A DNA stretch of 64,000 nucleotides from Lichenostomus cassidix (Eukaryota > Chordata > Aves > Passeriformes > Meliphagidae). A program made the translations under genes and the position numbers. How positions within the stretch are numbered: position 1 is the first letter of the stretch; each line of letters begins with the position of its first letter. The DNA lies in assembly GCA_008360975.2 (NCBI GenBank), contig CM039211.1:45407031-45471030 (forward strand), read 5' to 3'. Below the pieces are notes generated by a model. It did no database searches, had not been told where the DNA came from, and worked only from the letters and a program-made list of their open reading frames with translations. Positions 14,269-28,269 of this stretch are shown piece after piece.

Positions 14269-17200
14269 TGTAGTGTTGGGGTAACGCATGTAAGACTGAC
14301 ATCTTCTTATGATATCCAAGGGATTAACAATTATAACATTTTCCACTTTGATTCTTGTTTATCTAGTGTCAGTGTTCCAGTTGCCACCATGTACGTCCTT
14401 GGTGGTATCCCTAAAATTTGTGTCAGAAATATCAGAGTAAATTTGATGTCTTTACAGTTGTTATGTGCAAATATGATGGGCAGGCTACTGGTTAACAGTA
14501 TAGCAGTAGTGATTGGAACAAACTGGAATAATCAGTTATTGCAGAATATCAGCACTTTAGGCAATTGCCACAAATTATGCTAGATACTTGCACCACTTTA
14601 ATTTCCTTTTCTACTTGCCATTCTGCCAAAAAAATATTTACCAGTATCAGAGTCAGTAAAGACTATATGATTAATTTCTTTGAACAGTTGAACTGCACAC
14701 AAATGCAAACCGTTTATTATACATTTCTGTAAGAAACATAATTTTGCTTTTGTGAAAAAAAGTCAAACAATCTCCACCCCTACAGCACCACACAGAATTA
14801 TTTTAAGCTGACCCAGTTTCATGTTTGGCTAATATAACCCTGTGGGAAAACAAGGAATTAGACATATATGCACAGGTAAAAGAAAAAGAGCATTTATTCA
14901 GAAATACAGGCCATGTAACTCTGTGGGAGACAATGGTAGTCTGACACAATGTGATCTAAAGATAAATATGTGGAAGGTATTGAGAAAAGTTCTTGCAGTC
15001 TTTTGATTTTTTTGCATTTTTACATCAAATGATATGCTACTTTATGACTGTACTTGTGATACCAATCAGCTTTCTCAATATTTAGAATTCTGTCATTGAA
15101 ATGTTGAGAGATCCTTTATGACACTGTTGTTGTATGTATTGCAAATAGGGAAAAAAACCAAGAAACTTTGACAGAATCTCTGTAAGGCAGTTTGTGTGCT
15201 TTGTAATAAGGAGATCCTGTTGTTTCTTTGCCTATACCATGTACCTGTCTTCAGGGCAGGTTGACCATTTTTCACAAAATTTTTATCTTTGTGCGTTTCT
15301 GAGTCATTAAGCAACCCCTGTGCTAGGCAATGCACCTGCAACAATGTTTGGCAGTCAGCCTTCTAATTTTGCAGGAGGTACAAGCCTCCTGTGATGTGAT
15401 TCCCTCTGTAGTGAGTGACGTTACACTATCACAGCATCTGTAAGGTGATTATCACTGACAGATTATCCCTTACATATTTTATGGAATATAATAACAAGAT
15501 CAGTGTCAGTGCCAGAATGAAAACTATCATGTTCACATTACTGTTTGTTAGTTATATAATTGCATCTCAGTGTCTCTTCCTAAAAAGTTGAAAAAATACA
15601 AGTGCACCTGATTTGGCAATTGTACAAATGTCAGCAAGTAATTGACTTTTTTCTGACCTCATCTGCAAAATACAATCTGTGAGCAAATCTGTTCTTTTCC
15701 TTAGCTTTTTCATGATGGAATCCATAGATTAACTTGAAGCAAAAAGTCTAGGATATTTCATGTTTGTGGCAGGAAGACACTACTTGTTCTGTTATTTAAT
15801 ATAGAAAATTTAGCAAAATTCATAAGGCCAGAATAATAGCATACTGACAGGTGATGAGAGTATAGTTTTGTTTTTAAAAGTTCTGTCCAGTTTTAACCAC
15901 TACATTTACTCTGAGTTTTACAGGATTTTCCATTCATATCCACTGCAAGTAACACATTAACTTACCTCATAGATATATTCTATTTTTCATATCTTGATCT
16001 AGAATAAAAAGTTCTCTGGTGAAGTAACTGGACTCAGGGTTGCAAGAGCAGAAGATGCATGAAACAAATATTATTTTTTGTCCTGAAAGGAGAGTGGTCT
16101 ATGAGAATGATAAATAGATTAGCTAAAAATAAATTTCACTCAAAACTTTTCTGTCTTTTATCCAAGTTCAAGTTATTATTCAAAATATACTGACTCAGAG
16201 CAACCAAATACCAAATAGACTGATCAGAGGAAATCCATACAGATTCTTTTTTTCATTACCAGTTAATAAAGATTTTCTTATCTCGACAGTATTCTTTTAT
16301 TGCCTAGTGATCATGAACAAATCTTTTAAGTTTCTTAATGTAGTCTTCAACACTTTTTTCATAAAAGCATATGTATTTCAATATGTTCTTATGTGTATTC
16401 ATTTATTTTATCACATTTCATAAATGCCAGTTCTGCTTTAAGCACAGATTTGTGGTATATTTTTTTTGGAAAACTTATAGTTATTGTGTTTGTCCGATTT
16501 TAACATCATGCAAACTAGAAAAGGAGTTTATGCTGATGTCATACTTCTGTCACTCTAACCTGCTTCTTGGCAAAGTTATATTTTTTAAGAGTTTTACTCA
16601 ATTGCTGAGATACCTTTTGGTGAAACTCAGCATTCAAGTAGAAAAGCTTTTGTAAAATTAATTTTTGAAAAATCAACAACTTCCAGAATTGCAGTTTAGT
16701 AAGTAAGGAAAGCTGAAAGCTGGAGGACAGTAAATAGTCAATGAAAAAATCTTTGGGTTGATGAAGACTAATTCTTCCTTGTGAATAGCTCAGCCCCTTT
16801 GGTGCTTTCACTTTGTATTTATCCTGAGCTAAATGAGCATGCTAGGATCAGCTGGTGTTGCTGCACATAAGTATTTGGCAAGAAAATAAATGTTTTAGCT
16901 TGATTTCTTTCTACATGGCAAAAACTATTTGTCCTACAGAACATCTGCAGAGAAAGGTTGAGTATAAGTGGCTAGAAATTATTATTGTGAAGTCATCTGT
17001 AACTTTTGAATTCTTGTACATTTTGCTAGGTCTCTACCTTTTTTCAGAGATAATCTGTTAGAACTCTTCCAGAAGGCTAATTCCAAATCTGTTTTCCACT
17101 TGTAACATCACTGTCCTGATACAGCCATTCTTAGTTTTTCCCCCAAAGTGTATGTTCTGAATATTGTAATTTCATTTGGTTCTTTAATACTATTAGGTTT

Positions 17201-18379
17201 TAGAAGAGTGAAATAATTTTCCCTGATATGTAGATATGTAGAATATTCTAAGAAAATTGTACTTTGGGGTTTCTCCCAATAAAAAAGGAATTTAAATGAC
17301 AGAGGCACAGGGGTGAAAACATTTGTCTCTAAGTCTAGAAGAAAAGCAAGTATTGTGGTGCACATGCTTCATACAGAGTTACAAATTTCTTTGATATTGA
17401 TACAGTCATGTTCAACAGCTCACTCCATGAACTACTCCTTTGGAACATCCAGCATGATATAGGCAATGTGAAAAAACACTGCAGTATAAAGAATTTTCTG
17501 CACACATTGTTTTCTCAGATCAAAAAATCTAGACAAAATTTTCATGTAAAAGAGATTATGATTTGTGTATACAGATTGTGTAACTTTCTAATAATAATTT
17601 TAAAGTAAATGTGTTTTCTGTGGTGAAATACGGGATATCAGGCCAACAATTCTGTTTTAGCCTATATGGTTCCTGTTAAAAAGTTTTATATACACTTTTA
17701 AGGAAACAGGAAAAAAGGTTTGCAATTTGTAAACCTAACTGGTTGAGATCAAAGATTTTTCCTTTCCTTTTTTTATACTGATTGTAATTTTAATATTCTA
17801 TAACCATAATATTTTTAATAAAGTCCTAGAATAATACGAAAAATACTACTTTCAATATGTTAGGGCTTTTTCTTAGAACTTTAATGAATCTTATATTTTC
17901 TCAAGGAACTTTGTTACAGTCTGAAAGTAACCACTCTGTCACTGTCTCATGCACATGTGATTAGAGAAAAAAATTTGTGCTTTCAGAGATCAGTCACATG
18001 AGGGAACATAATTTCCATTAAGTAATCAAGTTTTAGGATTTTGAGATTAAAATAATAAAAAAATACTGCTGGACTGACTGTTTTAAATTAACCATTCCTT
18101 TTTCACAACCATGATTTTATTTTTTTACACTCTGAAGAAAAAGGATTGAAACTTCCAGCATGTTTGTGTCCAAAATATACTTTATCTTTACTCCTATTAC
18201 TATAAATCAACTGTATGTATTTTGAATAGTCTATTATTACATTTTTTGCACATATCTTGAGTAACACTTAAAAAAATCACTTGTAAAGAAATATAATCTG
18301 TTAAAAGCAACAGGGTTTTTTTTGATACTCATTCTGATAAAATGGGGGAGGGGAAGCAAGTAAAACAGAAGAAGGAAAG

Positions 18380-18407
18380 AGAGCTACATATGTCACTATG
18401 TAGCTCT
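18380..18407. repeat. Perfect 11-bp inverted repeat with 6-nt loop
   Basis: AGAGCTACATA at 18380-18390 and its exact reverse complement at 18397-18407 flank the loop TGTCAC. It could fold as a small hairpin, but a stem of this size can occur by chance once or so in 64 kb of A+T-rich DNA. Confidence 0.7.
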
Positions 18408-21400
18408 ATTATTCCATTTATTTTAGCTTTTATTGGAACAATGCAAGTGCAATTCATTACATTTTGCCTTTTAAAGATATGCATGACCAAAGATGTTTAG
18501 GTATATGCCAATGAAATTATGCTTTCCAGGGTAAATAGAAATATAGTCTTCTTCATACAGTAGTAATATGTCTACATGCTTTCTGGTGGAAAAGTAATTT
18601 AGCCCATTTTAATCCACAGAGGTAAAGCTCTGCGCCTGTAATCTTTAAAAAAAGTCAACCAGTATATGAATTTCGTGGTATTTTAACAGCTGAATTATAT
18701 GAGACGCTGAGGGACTGAATTTGTTCACTGTCCTTTAGTAATTTTTTTTTTTGCTTGGTTCTTAAAAAAAAAACTCAGGAGTTCTTGTATATTTAAAACG
18801 CAACAACTGAGCAGCAAGTGTATATTCAATATATATCCTCAATATATATTCTCAGTATTTTCAACTACTATTAAGGTTTTATTCTTTGAATCATTATCAG
18901 AAGATTTTTAGTTTTTATATACTTCAGATTAGTTTGAATTCAACAAAAAAGTAAAGGTACTGCATTTCATGGCAATTATATCTTCCCTGTGGCATATGAG
19001 GTTACATCTGTACATAAAGAGTATAGGAAGTTTTCGTCACTAAACTACTTTGTTTCTAGTTCATTTATGCTGAAGATTTATGTAGTATTTCCTTTTCTTG
19101 TTACATGTCATGCTCAGGAATTACATGACAATTCTATGTAAGTATACTTTTAGTTTCCAGATTCTTTCATCTAGATGGCGAAAACTGACATAAGCCTCTT
19201 CAGAGTGCACTCTTTTACCTTTCTAGTGAAATATTCAGCAATATAGACTATCTCAAGTGGCCCTTTCATCACTCTGAAAGTCCACAGATAGAACATTTAA
19301 TATGAATTTTTAATTAGCTTTTTGTTTGTGCTGATAGTACAGCAGATTATAATTTATGTTTAGTGAAGCATACTGTAAAACTGAAGATGAGTCTATTATT
19401 CAGAAATGTATGAGTCAATAAACATGGAAAAAATATGCTAAATTCTTGGAAAGTTTTCCTTTCTCCTTGTGTATTTTACCATACAGATAAAGGGAAGGAT
19501 ATCTGCCCCATATGCAGAGGTACAATGAAGCCCTCTCATACATGTTTATGATCTCTGTCTCTGTAAAAATGAAAATGGTATATTAGCTTTATAGAGCATA
19601 AAGTTGAGTAGAAAGAAAAAAAAAGCAATCCCAAAACAATTTTAAAAAACACCACCACTTTATTTTATTTCTGTATAAACTTTCATTTGCACCTTAAGAG
19701 CTGCACAAAATTCAGCTTTCCAGGAGGACAAAATATAACAGAAGGAGAGTCAGATTCAGAAAGTGTGAGAAGGATGCTTCAATTCAAGGAGCAACCTCTG
19801 TATGAGAAAATTTTGGAGAGGAGTTCATTTACTAAAGATATGATAGAACTGTGAAAAATTATTATTGTCTCTGGGAGACTAGACAGCAATTATATGTGAA
19901 ACTCACAGTTGGGTTGTTGTTAAAACTAAATCTTGCTCCTTCGCACAATGGGGAGGTCATGTGTAGAAGTTTGTATCACAGACTAGTGGATGAAGAACAT
20001 TTACACGGTGTAAATAACGTGTTAAAACAGGACAGATGGGTTATTTAAAAAATTAAGAGGACTTAAGAATTGTTAACATTTAGATATAAGTAATTTATAA
20101 TAATTAAAGTACTCAGTGCATCTATTTAATTTGACAAACCAGATTATATTTCCAGACAATAATTGCAAAATAATTTTGCATTTTGGAGGAATAATTACTT
20201 TCTCAGTCTTGAGAGTTACCTGGAATAACAACTCCATTACCATCCATAATATTTTCACAAGCACGAAAGAGTGAACTACATGAACTTTTTGTGCATTGTG
20301 TTAGCATATTCCTACACAAATCATGGCAAATTATTTTACTTATTCTTTTATATAGGAGTCATAATTAGCACAGAGTTAGCATAAAGAAGAATTTTGTCTC
20401 TTTGATGTTGGCCTCTATCATATCTATCTAGAAAATAAGGGTATTTATGTGCTAAAGGTAGTAACTCATTTAAGCTCATCTTTATTTGCAGTGACAGGTT
20501 GCTGCCATGTGGGAAGAAGTGTGAATACTTACACAGTAATTCTATTTTATCCCCAGACTTTACTGAAGGATATGAGCTGTGCTATGCTAGCCCTTGATAT
20601 ATGGTCCATGAACACAGCACAGGCATTAGCAGATGGGGGTCAGCTCAAGACACTTTGGACTACTTGTCATAGATGCTTGGGGATTTGTAAGTGTTTACAA
20701 AGCATTGGTTCTCCTTTCTTCTGATGATGTTCTTGGGGAGATTTTGGAGCAGCATAGAAGCAAGTTGAAATTATGATTTCAGAAACAAGGCATATGTTTA
20801 GACAGAATTGCAACACTACTTCTCCTCATCTTTTAATACAAACCTATGGCTCATTACAGATATATATAATAATGCACCTTGATTCTTTGCAGGGAAAAGA
20901 TGCTTTTGTAGTTTCTGTCAGTGCAAAACAACTTGTGCTATTCTGTCTCATTACACTCAGTCCAAGACTATGTTTTGGGTTTGTCATCAACCCTTTTGCA
21001 AATCTTGGTTTTTGGAAAGAAAGACTTATGAAAGATTTATTCTCAGCGTACTCATGGAATGAGAGGAAAGTGAATACTTTCTTCTCTAGGAGACAAAAAG
21101 GGAATGTTTACTAAGTCAAAAGTCAGATGCATGGCAATCCTTACCATATACCCACTCTGTTTTTGCTAAGAAAATAGTGAGGAAGTTCGTTCAGTTTCCT
21201 TGTTGACATACTTGTCTGTCTGTGTTTGGTAATGAAAGAGGAAAATAAAAGAGTATATGAGAAATTAAAAGATATTGGCTGAACTTCTGAAACTGCAGTT
21301 TATGACATAAAGGAAAGGAAAGGCATAAAAAAATGCAGAAAAAATAAGAGAACAAAGCAACCAACACTTAGGAGAGCTTTAGCATACCCCCTTCTCTTCT

Positions 21401-23907
21401 GCTATAGGGAAAGTAAGGTGGAGAAAAGTGGTTAAAACCCACTCTGCTCTCTCACCACTAAAACCCTAGAGGAATTATCTGGAATTAAGGTCACTATCCA
21501 ACTAATGGAGATTGTATTCTTTTTCTGAAAGGCCACTCAGACCATTGCTTGAAAGGTAAGTGATAACTTTATAATCTTCATCCTTGCTATTATGAATGTG
21601 CTCCTGTTACGAGTTTGCACCTAGTGTGGAAAAACAGATTAGAAACATCTGGTCTGTAATTTTCAATTTGTAATGAGTAGCTCCAAACATTATTATAAGG
21701 GATTTCCTTCTCCTCCCCTTTGTGTATGAACATTTTATTTTCAGCAGCGTGAGGTCTCTTCCTGATCTGATCTGTACATGCAGTTACAATTAATGTTAAT
21801 AACTATTCTCAGGGTGGAGAAGAAGAAAATACACCACACAAATTTAATTTATGTAACTTCAGATCCATATATTGAGGTGACAGAATATAGTAATTTCCAT
21901 TATATTTCTGACTTACGGATTTCAAATGCTGATGTTGACATCTTTGTTTTTTAGTGCAGATGTTACTAGTTTCACTGCATTTGTAATTCCTAGCAACTCT
22001 CAACTTTTTCTCTTAAAATTTTCTGGCAATGTATACAAAAATACATTCTCACTATGCCCTATCTTTTATGGGCTAGGAAGCCCAAAGTCAGTCTAGGAGG
22101 CACTGGGTAGTAAATCATTAAGGTGTGACAACTTTATGCCTGACATGAAATTTTCTCTGCTTCTGACTGTATAGGGGGGAAATGAGACAAAGAAATATTT
22201 TTGAAACACTAAACAGATAAGCATTTCATAGAAAATAAATTTTGACTGAAAACCTGCTAATTGCTTCATTACTAAGTAATTTAGGAATTATGTCTTGAAA
22301 AGATGGAAAGTTAAATATTCCTAAATTTATACCTCCTAGATTTCAATCCTTTTCCCTAAGAGAATAAAAAATATAGTAAACTCTGTGCTCATGATTTTTT
22401 TCCTGTCTTCAAACAGAAGCAGTGAGCAGTGCCAAGTAAAGAGACAGAAAAATTTGTTGCAGATCCACAGGTTTCTCCACTAAAATAATGGTGTCAAAAT
22501 AGTGAAGAAAAGGGAAAGGATTAATCACTGGGAATAGTTTGTCCAGTTCCTGTACTACTAATCCTGTCATCCTTTCCCCAAAATGGATTATCTGTACAAA
22601 GCATGGTTACAGTGCTGACATACTACATCATGAAAACATGTAAATAAGAGAGAATTTTATGCTAATAAACTTATTTGTGTCAGTTTGTGCTCCTGCATCA
22701 GCAGTAGGCACCAGGAAAAAGAAAATTGAAGCCATTTGTAAAAACCTTGGGTGAAAGCAGGAAATGGTTTGTGCCTTCTTACATTCCATTAGACCTTGAC
22801 TAGCTAGGGTTTGGTTTTGTTTAAGGAAAGAAAAATAAAATTAATTGGCAATATTAACAAGCAATTAAGAAAAAAAAAAAGAAAGCCTGCTCAGGAGAGT
22901 TAAAGGCAATTGTTTTGCAGATTTTCATTCCTTTATGTTTCTTTACTTTTTTTCCTCCTAGAGAAGTAAGCTCTATATATTTACTTAGAATAATGTACAA
23001 TGTTCCAATCTTTATTTACTGAATTAGACAAATAGCAATTATTGCAAATTTTGTAATTCTAGCGAGGTAGCAAGTTACCTCCTAATTAAAACTTTTGGAT
23101 CTCTCATCTAATATTGCCAGTAGGTATGTGACCAATGGCACCTTAAGTGTGTTAGTTTCCACACTGATTATTTTGCTTTTTAAAAGTACCACTATTAGTC
23201 CCTAAATAAGCAAGCTCAGCTAACAGAATGAGCTAAAGAGCGATGATTTCAGATAAAATACTGCAGTGCCCAACACTCCGCTGTTTTTTCAAAAAAAGAT
23301 TAGTATATTGACTACTTTTGCATTTAACATCTATCTTTCTGAGATACGTCAAGACTTGTAGTTGAAAGAGGTTATTAAAAACCAAAGTATATTAGTTTTA
23401 GTGTTTCGCTTTAGCAGGGAAAATTATTTAGCTCTTAATCTTACTCCAAACACTGAAAGTTTAAATAATCCATTTTTAAGCTCATTTTATTTCATTACTC
23501 TGTTTGTTTATAGGCTTTTCCATGTTATTAGTTTTGGAGAATATCATCAAACAGTAATGAACTTCTGAGTAAAAGACTATGTTTGGACTATTGCTACAAT
23601 ACTCAGCATATCCTCCACTGAAATATAAATTCTTAATTTACTTCCCTTTTCTATTCATGCATAATTCACTTTTCTTCTTTTTTTTCCTTTCTTCTCTTGA
23701 AAATATATGTGTCCAGATAAACATGAGCTGAAATTTCACTTAGGTTGTTTTTCGGTGGGGGGTGGTTTTATTTTTGGTTGGTTGGTTTTGGGGGCTTTTT
23801 TAATATTCTTTTGTTTTAGTTGATTTTTTTTTTTTTCTGTGTGTTTTTTTGGGGTTTGTTTGTTGGGGGTTTTTTTGTTTTGTTTTTTGTTGTATTTTGT
23901 TGGTGTT

Positions 23908-23967
23908 GGTTTTGGTTTTGGTTTTGGTTTTGGTTTTGGTTTTGGTTTTGGTTTCGGTTTTGGTTTT
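23908..23967 (+). repeat. (GGTTTT)10 hexanucleotide microsatellite
   Basis: Ten consecutive GGTTTT units with one T-to-C change in the eighth unit (23955). The uniformity indicates recent slippage. It is not the vertebrate telomere repeat. Confidence 0.95.
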
Positions 23968-24010
23968 GTTTGTTTTTTGTTTTGTTCGGTCTTTGTGTTT
24001 TGTATTTTTG

Positions 24011-24060
24011 GTTGGTTGTTTTTTGGTTATTTTTAGTTGGTTGTTTTTTGGTTATTTTTA
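24011..24060 (+). repeat. 25-bp tandem duplication inside the G/T tract
   Basis: Units 24011-24035 and 24036-24060 are identical, and a partial third unit (GTTGGTTGG) follows at 24061. Identity of the two units suggests a recent duplication. Confidence 0.9.
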
Positions 24061-24120
24061 GTTGGTTGGTTGATTTTGGGGATTTTTTTTTTTGCTTGAT
24101 TGGTTTGTTGATTTTTTTCC

Positions 24121-27100
24121 TTATTATTTTCTAGATTGTAACATGGGAGACATCAGTGAAATGATCCAGGACAACTTCCTTAGCATTCTTAAATTGCTAA
24201 AAATGTTCTGATATTTTGTGTGCTTTATGATTCATTTCCTGAAGAAATAGTGCAATTCCTGAAATTCATCTGAAGGCTTTTCTTGCAGATTTTCCATGAA
24301 TGATTTTTCTATAATATATGTGCTTTTTTTTACATGTTTATGAGAATACATGAACACCAATCTGGAAATAAAACTTTATGTGAACCTATATGGATCCAAT
24401 GTAATCCACTGTCTGTTGCAGTTAATGAGATCAGACACAATCATAAATAATGCTTCTGAAAGACAAAAAATTCTACCTTTAACCATGTAGTAAGTAACAT
24501 AGTATTTGTTTGTAATATAGTTAGAATTACAGCATAATAAGTGTTCTTTACTTGAGTTTCTGTGGTGAAAAAGCAGGACCTTTATTATTAGAATGTATGA
24601 TCACTCCATTCCATAAATGAGTATCTTCTTTTTAACTGTCTTTCTTGTCATTGTTCCTAAATCCAAGAAGGCTTGTAATAGGCAATAATTATATCTGTTA
24701 ATAAATCCAAGTGAAAATATGGGATTCTTATTTTTATAGCTACCAATAGATCTACACATCTAGTTTTTTGGGGTATAGTTACACAGTTTTGAGCATTAAT
24801 TCTAAATAGGCCTATATTATCCACATGGAAAAGACCTGAATTAATGAAAATAAATCTTCTAGGATTTTTTGTTACATACAGTGAAATTTTTGTTGAGAAG
24901 ATAAATTTACAGCCATTTTTGTAAAGTGGTATGTGCTTATGAGTGGCCAAGACAGGGCTACCATATCTGTGAGGCTTGTGAAGTATGTGGTAAGTATACA
25001 TGGTGGATGAATTTATAAAATAACGAATCATTTTTAATGATCTCAAAAGAAACAGTATAAGACTGATTTCTTTTTAAATTTGAAAAAGGCACTGGGGCCT
25101 TTTTATAATATGACTTTCAAATTGTTCATAGGAGCTGCCTGATCATGCACACTATGTTAAGAAATCTGCTGGGGCTCTTAAACTGCAGTTCCTTTTTACT
25201 GTTGTAATTGCTGAGATATAAAAAAATTAGTATTCATTTCACTCTTCACTAGACCTGATCTTGATCCAAAAAGTAAATTGAAAGTAAGTTGATCTACTGT
25301 TTGCCCAAACAGTAGTTAAACAAATTTTAGAAAATTTATAATCCTGTGTAAAACAGTTGTTGTTCAGAAGTGTTCTAGAGGTTGCATAAGAAATGAGATG
25401 AATTCAAAGTTAAAGCCCTTAATGCTCTATTAGTAGTAGATTTCCACTGTTCTTTTGTACAGTGATTCAGTATAAATCCTGGATAGAATCCAGAAAGAAA
25501 ATGCTTTTTGAGTGGTGACTGAACATTTCTCCTTCAAAATGTATTCTAACCTACAGAGTTTAGGAGACACTGAATTTGTCCCTACCTAACAAAAATCTTT
25601 ACTTTATTTATTAACTACTGCTCAAAGAACTGATAAAAAGTTTTTTAACTTTAACATTTTGGAAAAATCTTTTACTGCATATTGTGCTTTGCTTGTTTTT
25701 TTAGGAATTGGTGGGCCAGATATATATGTTTAACACAAGAAATCTTCTTCAAAGGATTGTCAAAATAGCCAAGAGTCTAGTAAAAAAGGTTAAATTTTTG
25801 ACATTTGGGCTAGGGGGTGTTTGTGTCGGTGTGGGTTTTTCTTTTTCTTTTTTACCTCTGGTAACATACTTGAAGTATGTTGGTCAACTGAGCCTCAAGT
25901 ATGAGAGTTTCCACAAATATGAAATGTTTAATTTTCTATTCTCACTGTCCCCTAGTTTAAGTGATGTTATGAAATATTGGACCTTGCATAACACCAGAAA
26001 AATAAATTAATATTTCTTATTCCTTTTATAATGGTGTAAATTATGTTTGGAGCCACAGCACTTTTCCAAAAACTATACACAAAGATCCACTTCCATAATA
26101 TCTTTGAGAGTCTACAATAATGCTCTACACTGGTACCAAGATGTTATTTCACAGTTGCATCTTTCTATAAAGATAAGTTACGTATTCATCTCTTTTTTGA
26201 CTTATTCAGAAATGTAAGCATTTATCATGGGAAGTACCAAATAAGCCAAGAAGGAAAAATTGATTTTTGCAAAATTCAGACATATAAAGATGACTTGTGA
26301 TGCAATGCTGTGTTCTTTACCACTTTACAAAAAATTATATTAATTTTGAATACATGGAATGTTTTTCTGATTTTGTCATCTATTAAAAAATTCTAGTTTT
26401 GCAGGCTGAAACAAAAAGAGCCCATCTGGACTTAAACTGAACAAGAGAAACACTATAGAGAGATGGGAGAGAGACAGTACAAAATTGGTCCAAAATATCT
26501 TTTACTAATTTTTTTAAAAAATAGTGCTTAATTTCCTTTTTTTTATTCTTGTATAGTATTTATCAGAACTCCAGAATGATTGATATTTTAAAAATATAAA
26601 AATAGGACATGCCATTTTAAATATGACTAAAGGTTTTTAGAATCTCTCTAAGTGTTTCTGTGATTTTGACCTAAAAAATTGGTTTTAGGTGGGTTTGTTT
26701 AATAAAATCTGCTTTAGGTAGTTAAAATTTTAGTTCCCCGTAAGTTTAACTCCCTCCTCTTCCATTGTGGATGTCTGACATCATCTGCAAACCTACACCT
26801 GCTCTGTACACTTTATCTAATTACTACATGCCATCTCTATCACAAGAGCTGAAATCAGATAATTTTATTTTTTTAATCTTGAAGACTGAATTTTGGAAGA
26901 TAATTCCTACTTTGGAATTAACTTAATTTTTTCTAATAATTTAAACTGAATAAGTAAATTTGTTGGTCAGCCTGGTGAAATTTAAATCAGGTATACTTTT
27001 CTTAAACTACACTGCTACTATGTAACTGATTGTGTTAAAGCAGTATTTTTTTTTTTTAAGTTGAATGCCAGAGTAAATTATTTCATACAATTTTATAACA

Positions 27101-28269
27101 AGTTCTGTATACTTTCACTGAAATACGCTAAAAATACATATAATACTAATGTTAGGTATACATAATAAATAAATGTCTTCTTACTCTATATCCTTTCCTT
27201 GTCTTCTTTACACTTACTCATGCTTTCAGCAAGGAAACGTTCTTATTTTACATGCTTCAACTACCTTTTGTCCAGAAGCAGTAGACCCTTGTTTGAGGAA
27301 CTGCCAATTAACTTGACACCGAAGGAGTGTTCATCATGCTATCAAATGTTGAGATTTCTTTTCTCTTCGTGTATCTAGGGGTACACAGAAACAAGACAAT
27401 TTAAAGATTCATGTGGAGTCAGTGTATGGACAGGAGATTTAGAAGATGGCAGCAAAAGGATTTTGAAGTTGATAGGTGGTAAACACTTTTACTTTGCATT
27501 TTGGCAAATGCTGTTCCTTTCTTTCCCTGATTCTGACCAGGAAGCACTTTATTCAGAGGCCTACTTCTTATTTTATCATTGAATTAACCCTCTCCTTCAT
27601 GTTATGCTCAAAAGCCTATTTTGCTGAAAAAATTATGATCACTTCTATTTGAAACGTATTTCCTTCATTCTCAGAGGACTATCTTTAAATACCTCTTGCT
27701 TGTCAGTCACCACTAATGACTAATGATTTCAACTGGTAGCATTGAAACCTGCACAAATATTTTAAAGTAAAAAAAAAACAGTCTTAGAAAAATACACACT
27801 ACTAACTACACTATATTAGTTTCTAATATTTGATACAAGTAACAACAATTATCAGGTATCTCTTCCAAATTGCAACCTCATGTACGGCTTTATTAACTTT
27901 TACGTATCCTCTGTCCCTAAATGGCAATTGCCAGAAGCTAAAATTGTATTGCCAGAAGGTAAAATAGTATGTCAGGGAGAAATAACTGTGCATAAACTCA
28001 TTTCTTTCATACAGCCCCTTAGCAGAGTGAGATTCTGTGGATATGACCTAGCTTATGCATTATTGTGTTCTACATTCACAGTTACTGGGAAAACTAGTGT
28101 ATATTTTGGTACTGAAACATTATTTGTAACCCTTGTGTTAGTCACTTATCAATATATTGAGTTTCAGTGTGGGAAAATCAGTCAAGGTTCACATGGCATA
28201 TATAACAAATGTTGATGACCAATTTATTGTAACTATTAAAATCATAGTGTTTCGCAGACTCACTAAACA
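24121..28269. other. A+T-rich non-coding DNA, no gene seen
   Basis: The longest open frame is 129 codons on the minus strand (24657-25046). It has no recognisable motif, and its length is within chance expectation for this composition. A segment at 27379-27474 has a coding-like frame after a pyrimidine tract but no convincing donor site. No mobile element was recognised. Confidence 0.5.
25863..25881. repeat. 19-bp near-perfect palindrome
   Basis: AACATACTT, one base, then AAGTATGTT. A 9-bp stem around one base is near chance frequency in a window this size. Confidence 0.6.

Larger units (their letters stand above)
2970..23744. other. A+T-rich non-coding DNA with scattered simple repeats
   Basis: About 20.8 kb without a recognisable gene or mobile element. 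Open frames reach at most about 115 codons and show no family motif. The items worth separate entries are a G/T tract at 3388-3464, an exon-like segment at 5046-5187, a GATA-type repeat at 14229-14268 and a perfect 11-bp hairpin at 18380-18407. Confidence 0.55.
23745..24120 (+). repeat. G/T-only low-complexity tract
   Basis: For roughly 370 bases the + strand contains almost no A or C. It holds G runs up to six, T runs up to about 13, a GGTTTT hexamer array and a 25-bp tandem duplication. The long open frames in all three + frames reflect only the absence of A, which removes stop codons, and encode Phe/Gly/Val/Trp-rich low-complexity strings. Strong strand asymmetry of this kind can promote G-quadruplex or R-loop formation. 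Confidence 0.9.

Noticed and set aside
19168..19184. CTCF-like TCTAGATGGCG
   Set aside because: Several core positions mismatch (CCA part absent), so it is much weaker than the two sites reported.
23908..23967. Hexamer array considered as interstitial telomere sequence
   Set aside because: The unit is GGTTTT, not the vertebrate TTAGGG, and it is embedded in a wider G/T tract.
23820..24134. Three overlapping + strand open frames of 65-104 codons
   Set aside because: They exist only because the G/T tract has almost no A and hence no stop codons; the translation is low-complexity.
24657..25046. 129-codon minus-strand open frame
   Set aside because: No domain or motif is recognisable, and about one frame of this length is expected by chance in 64 kb of A+T-rich DNA.
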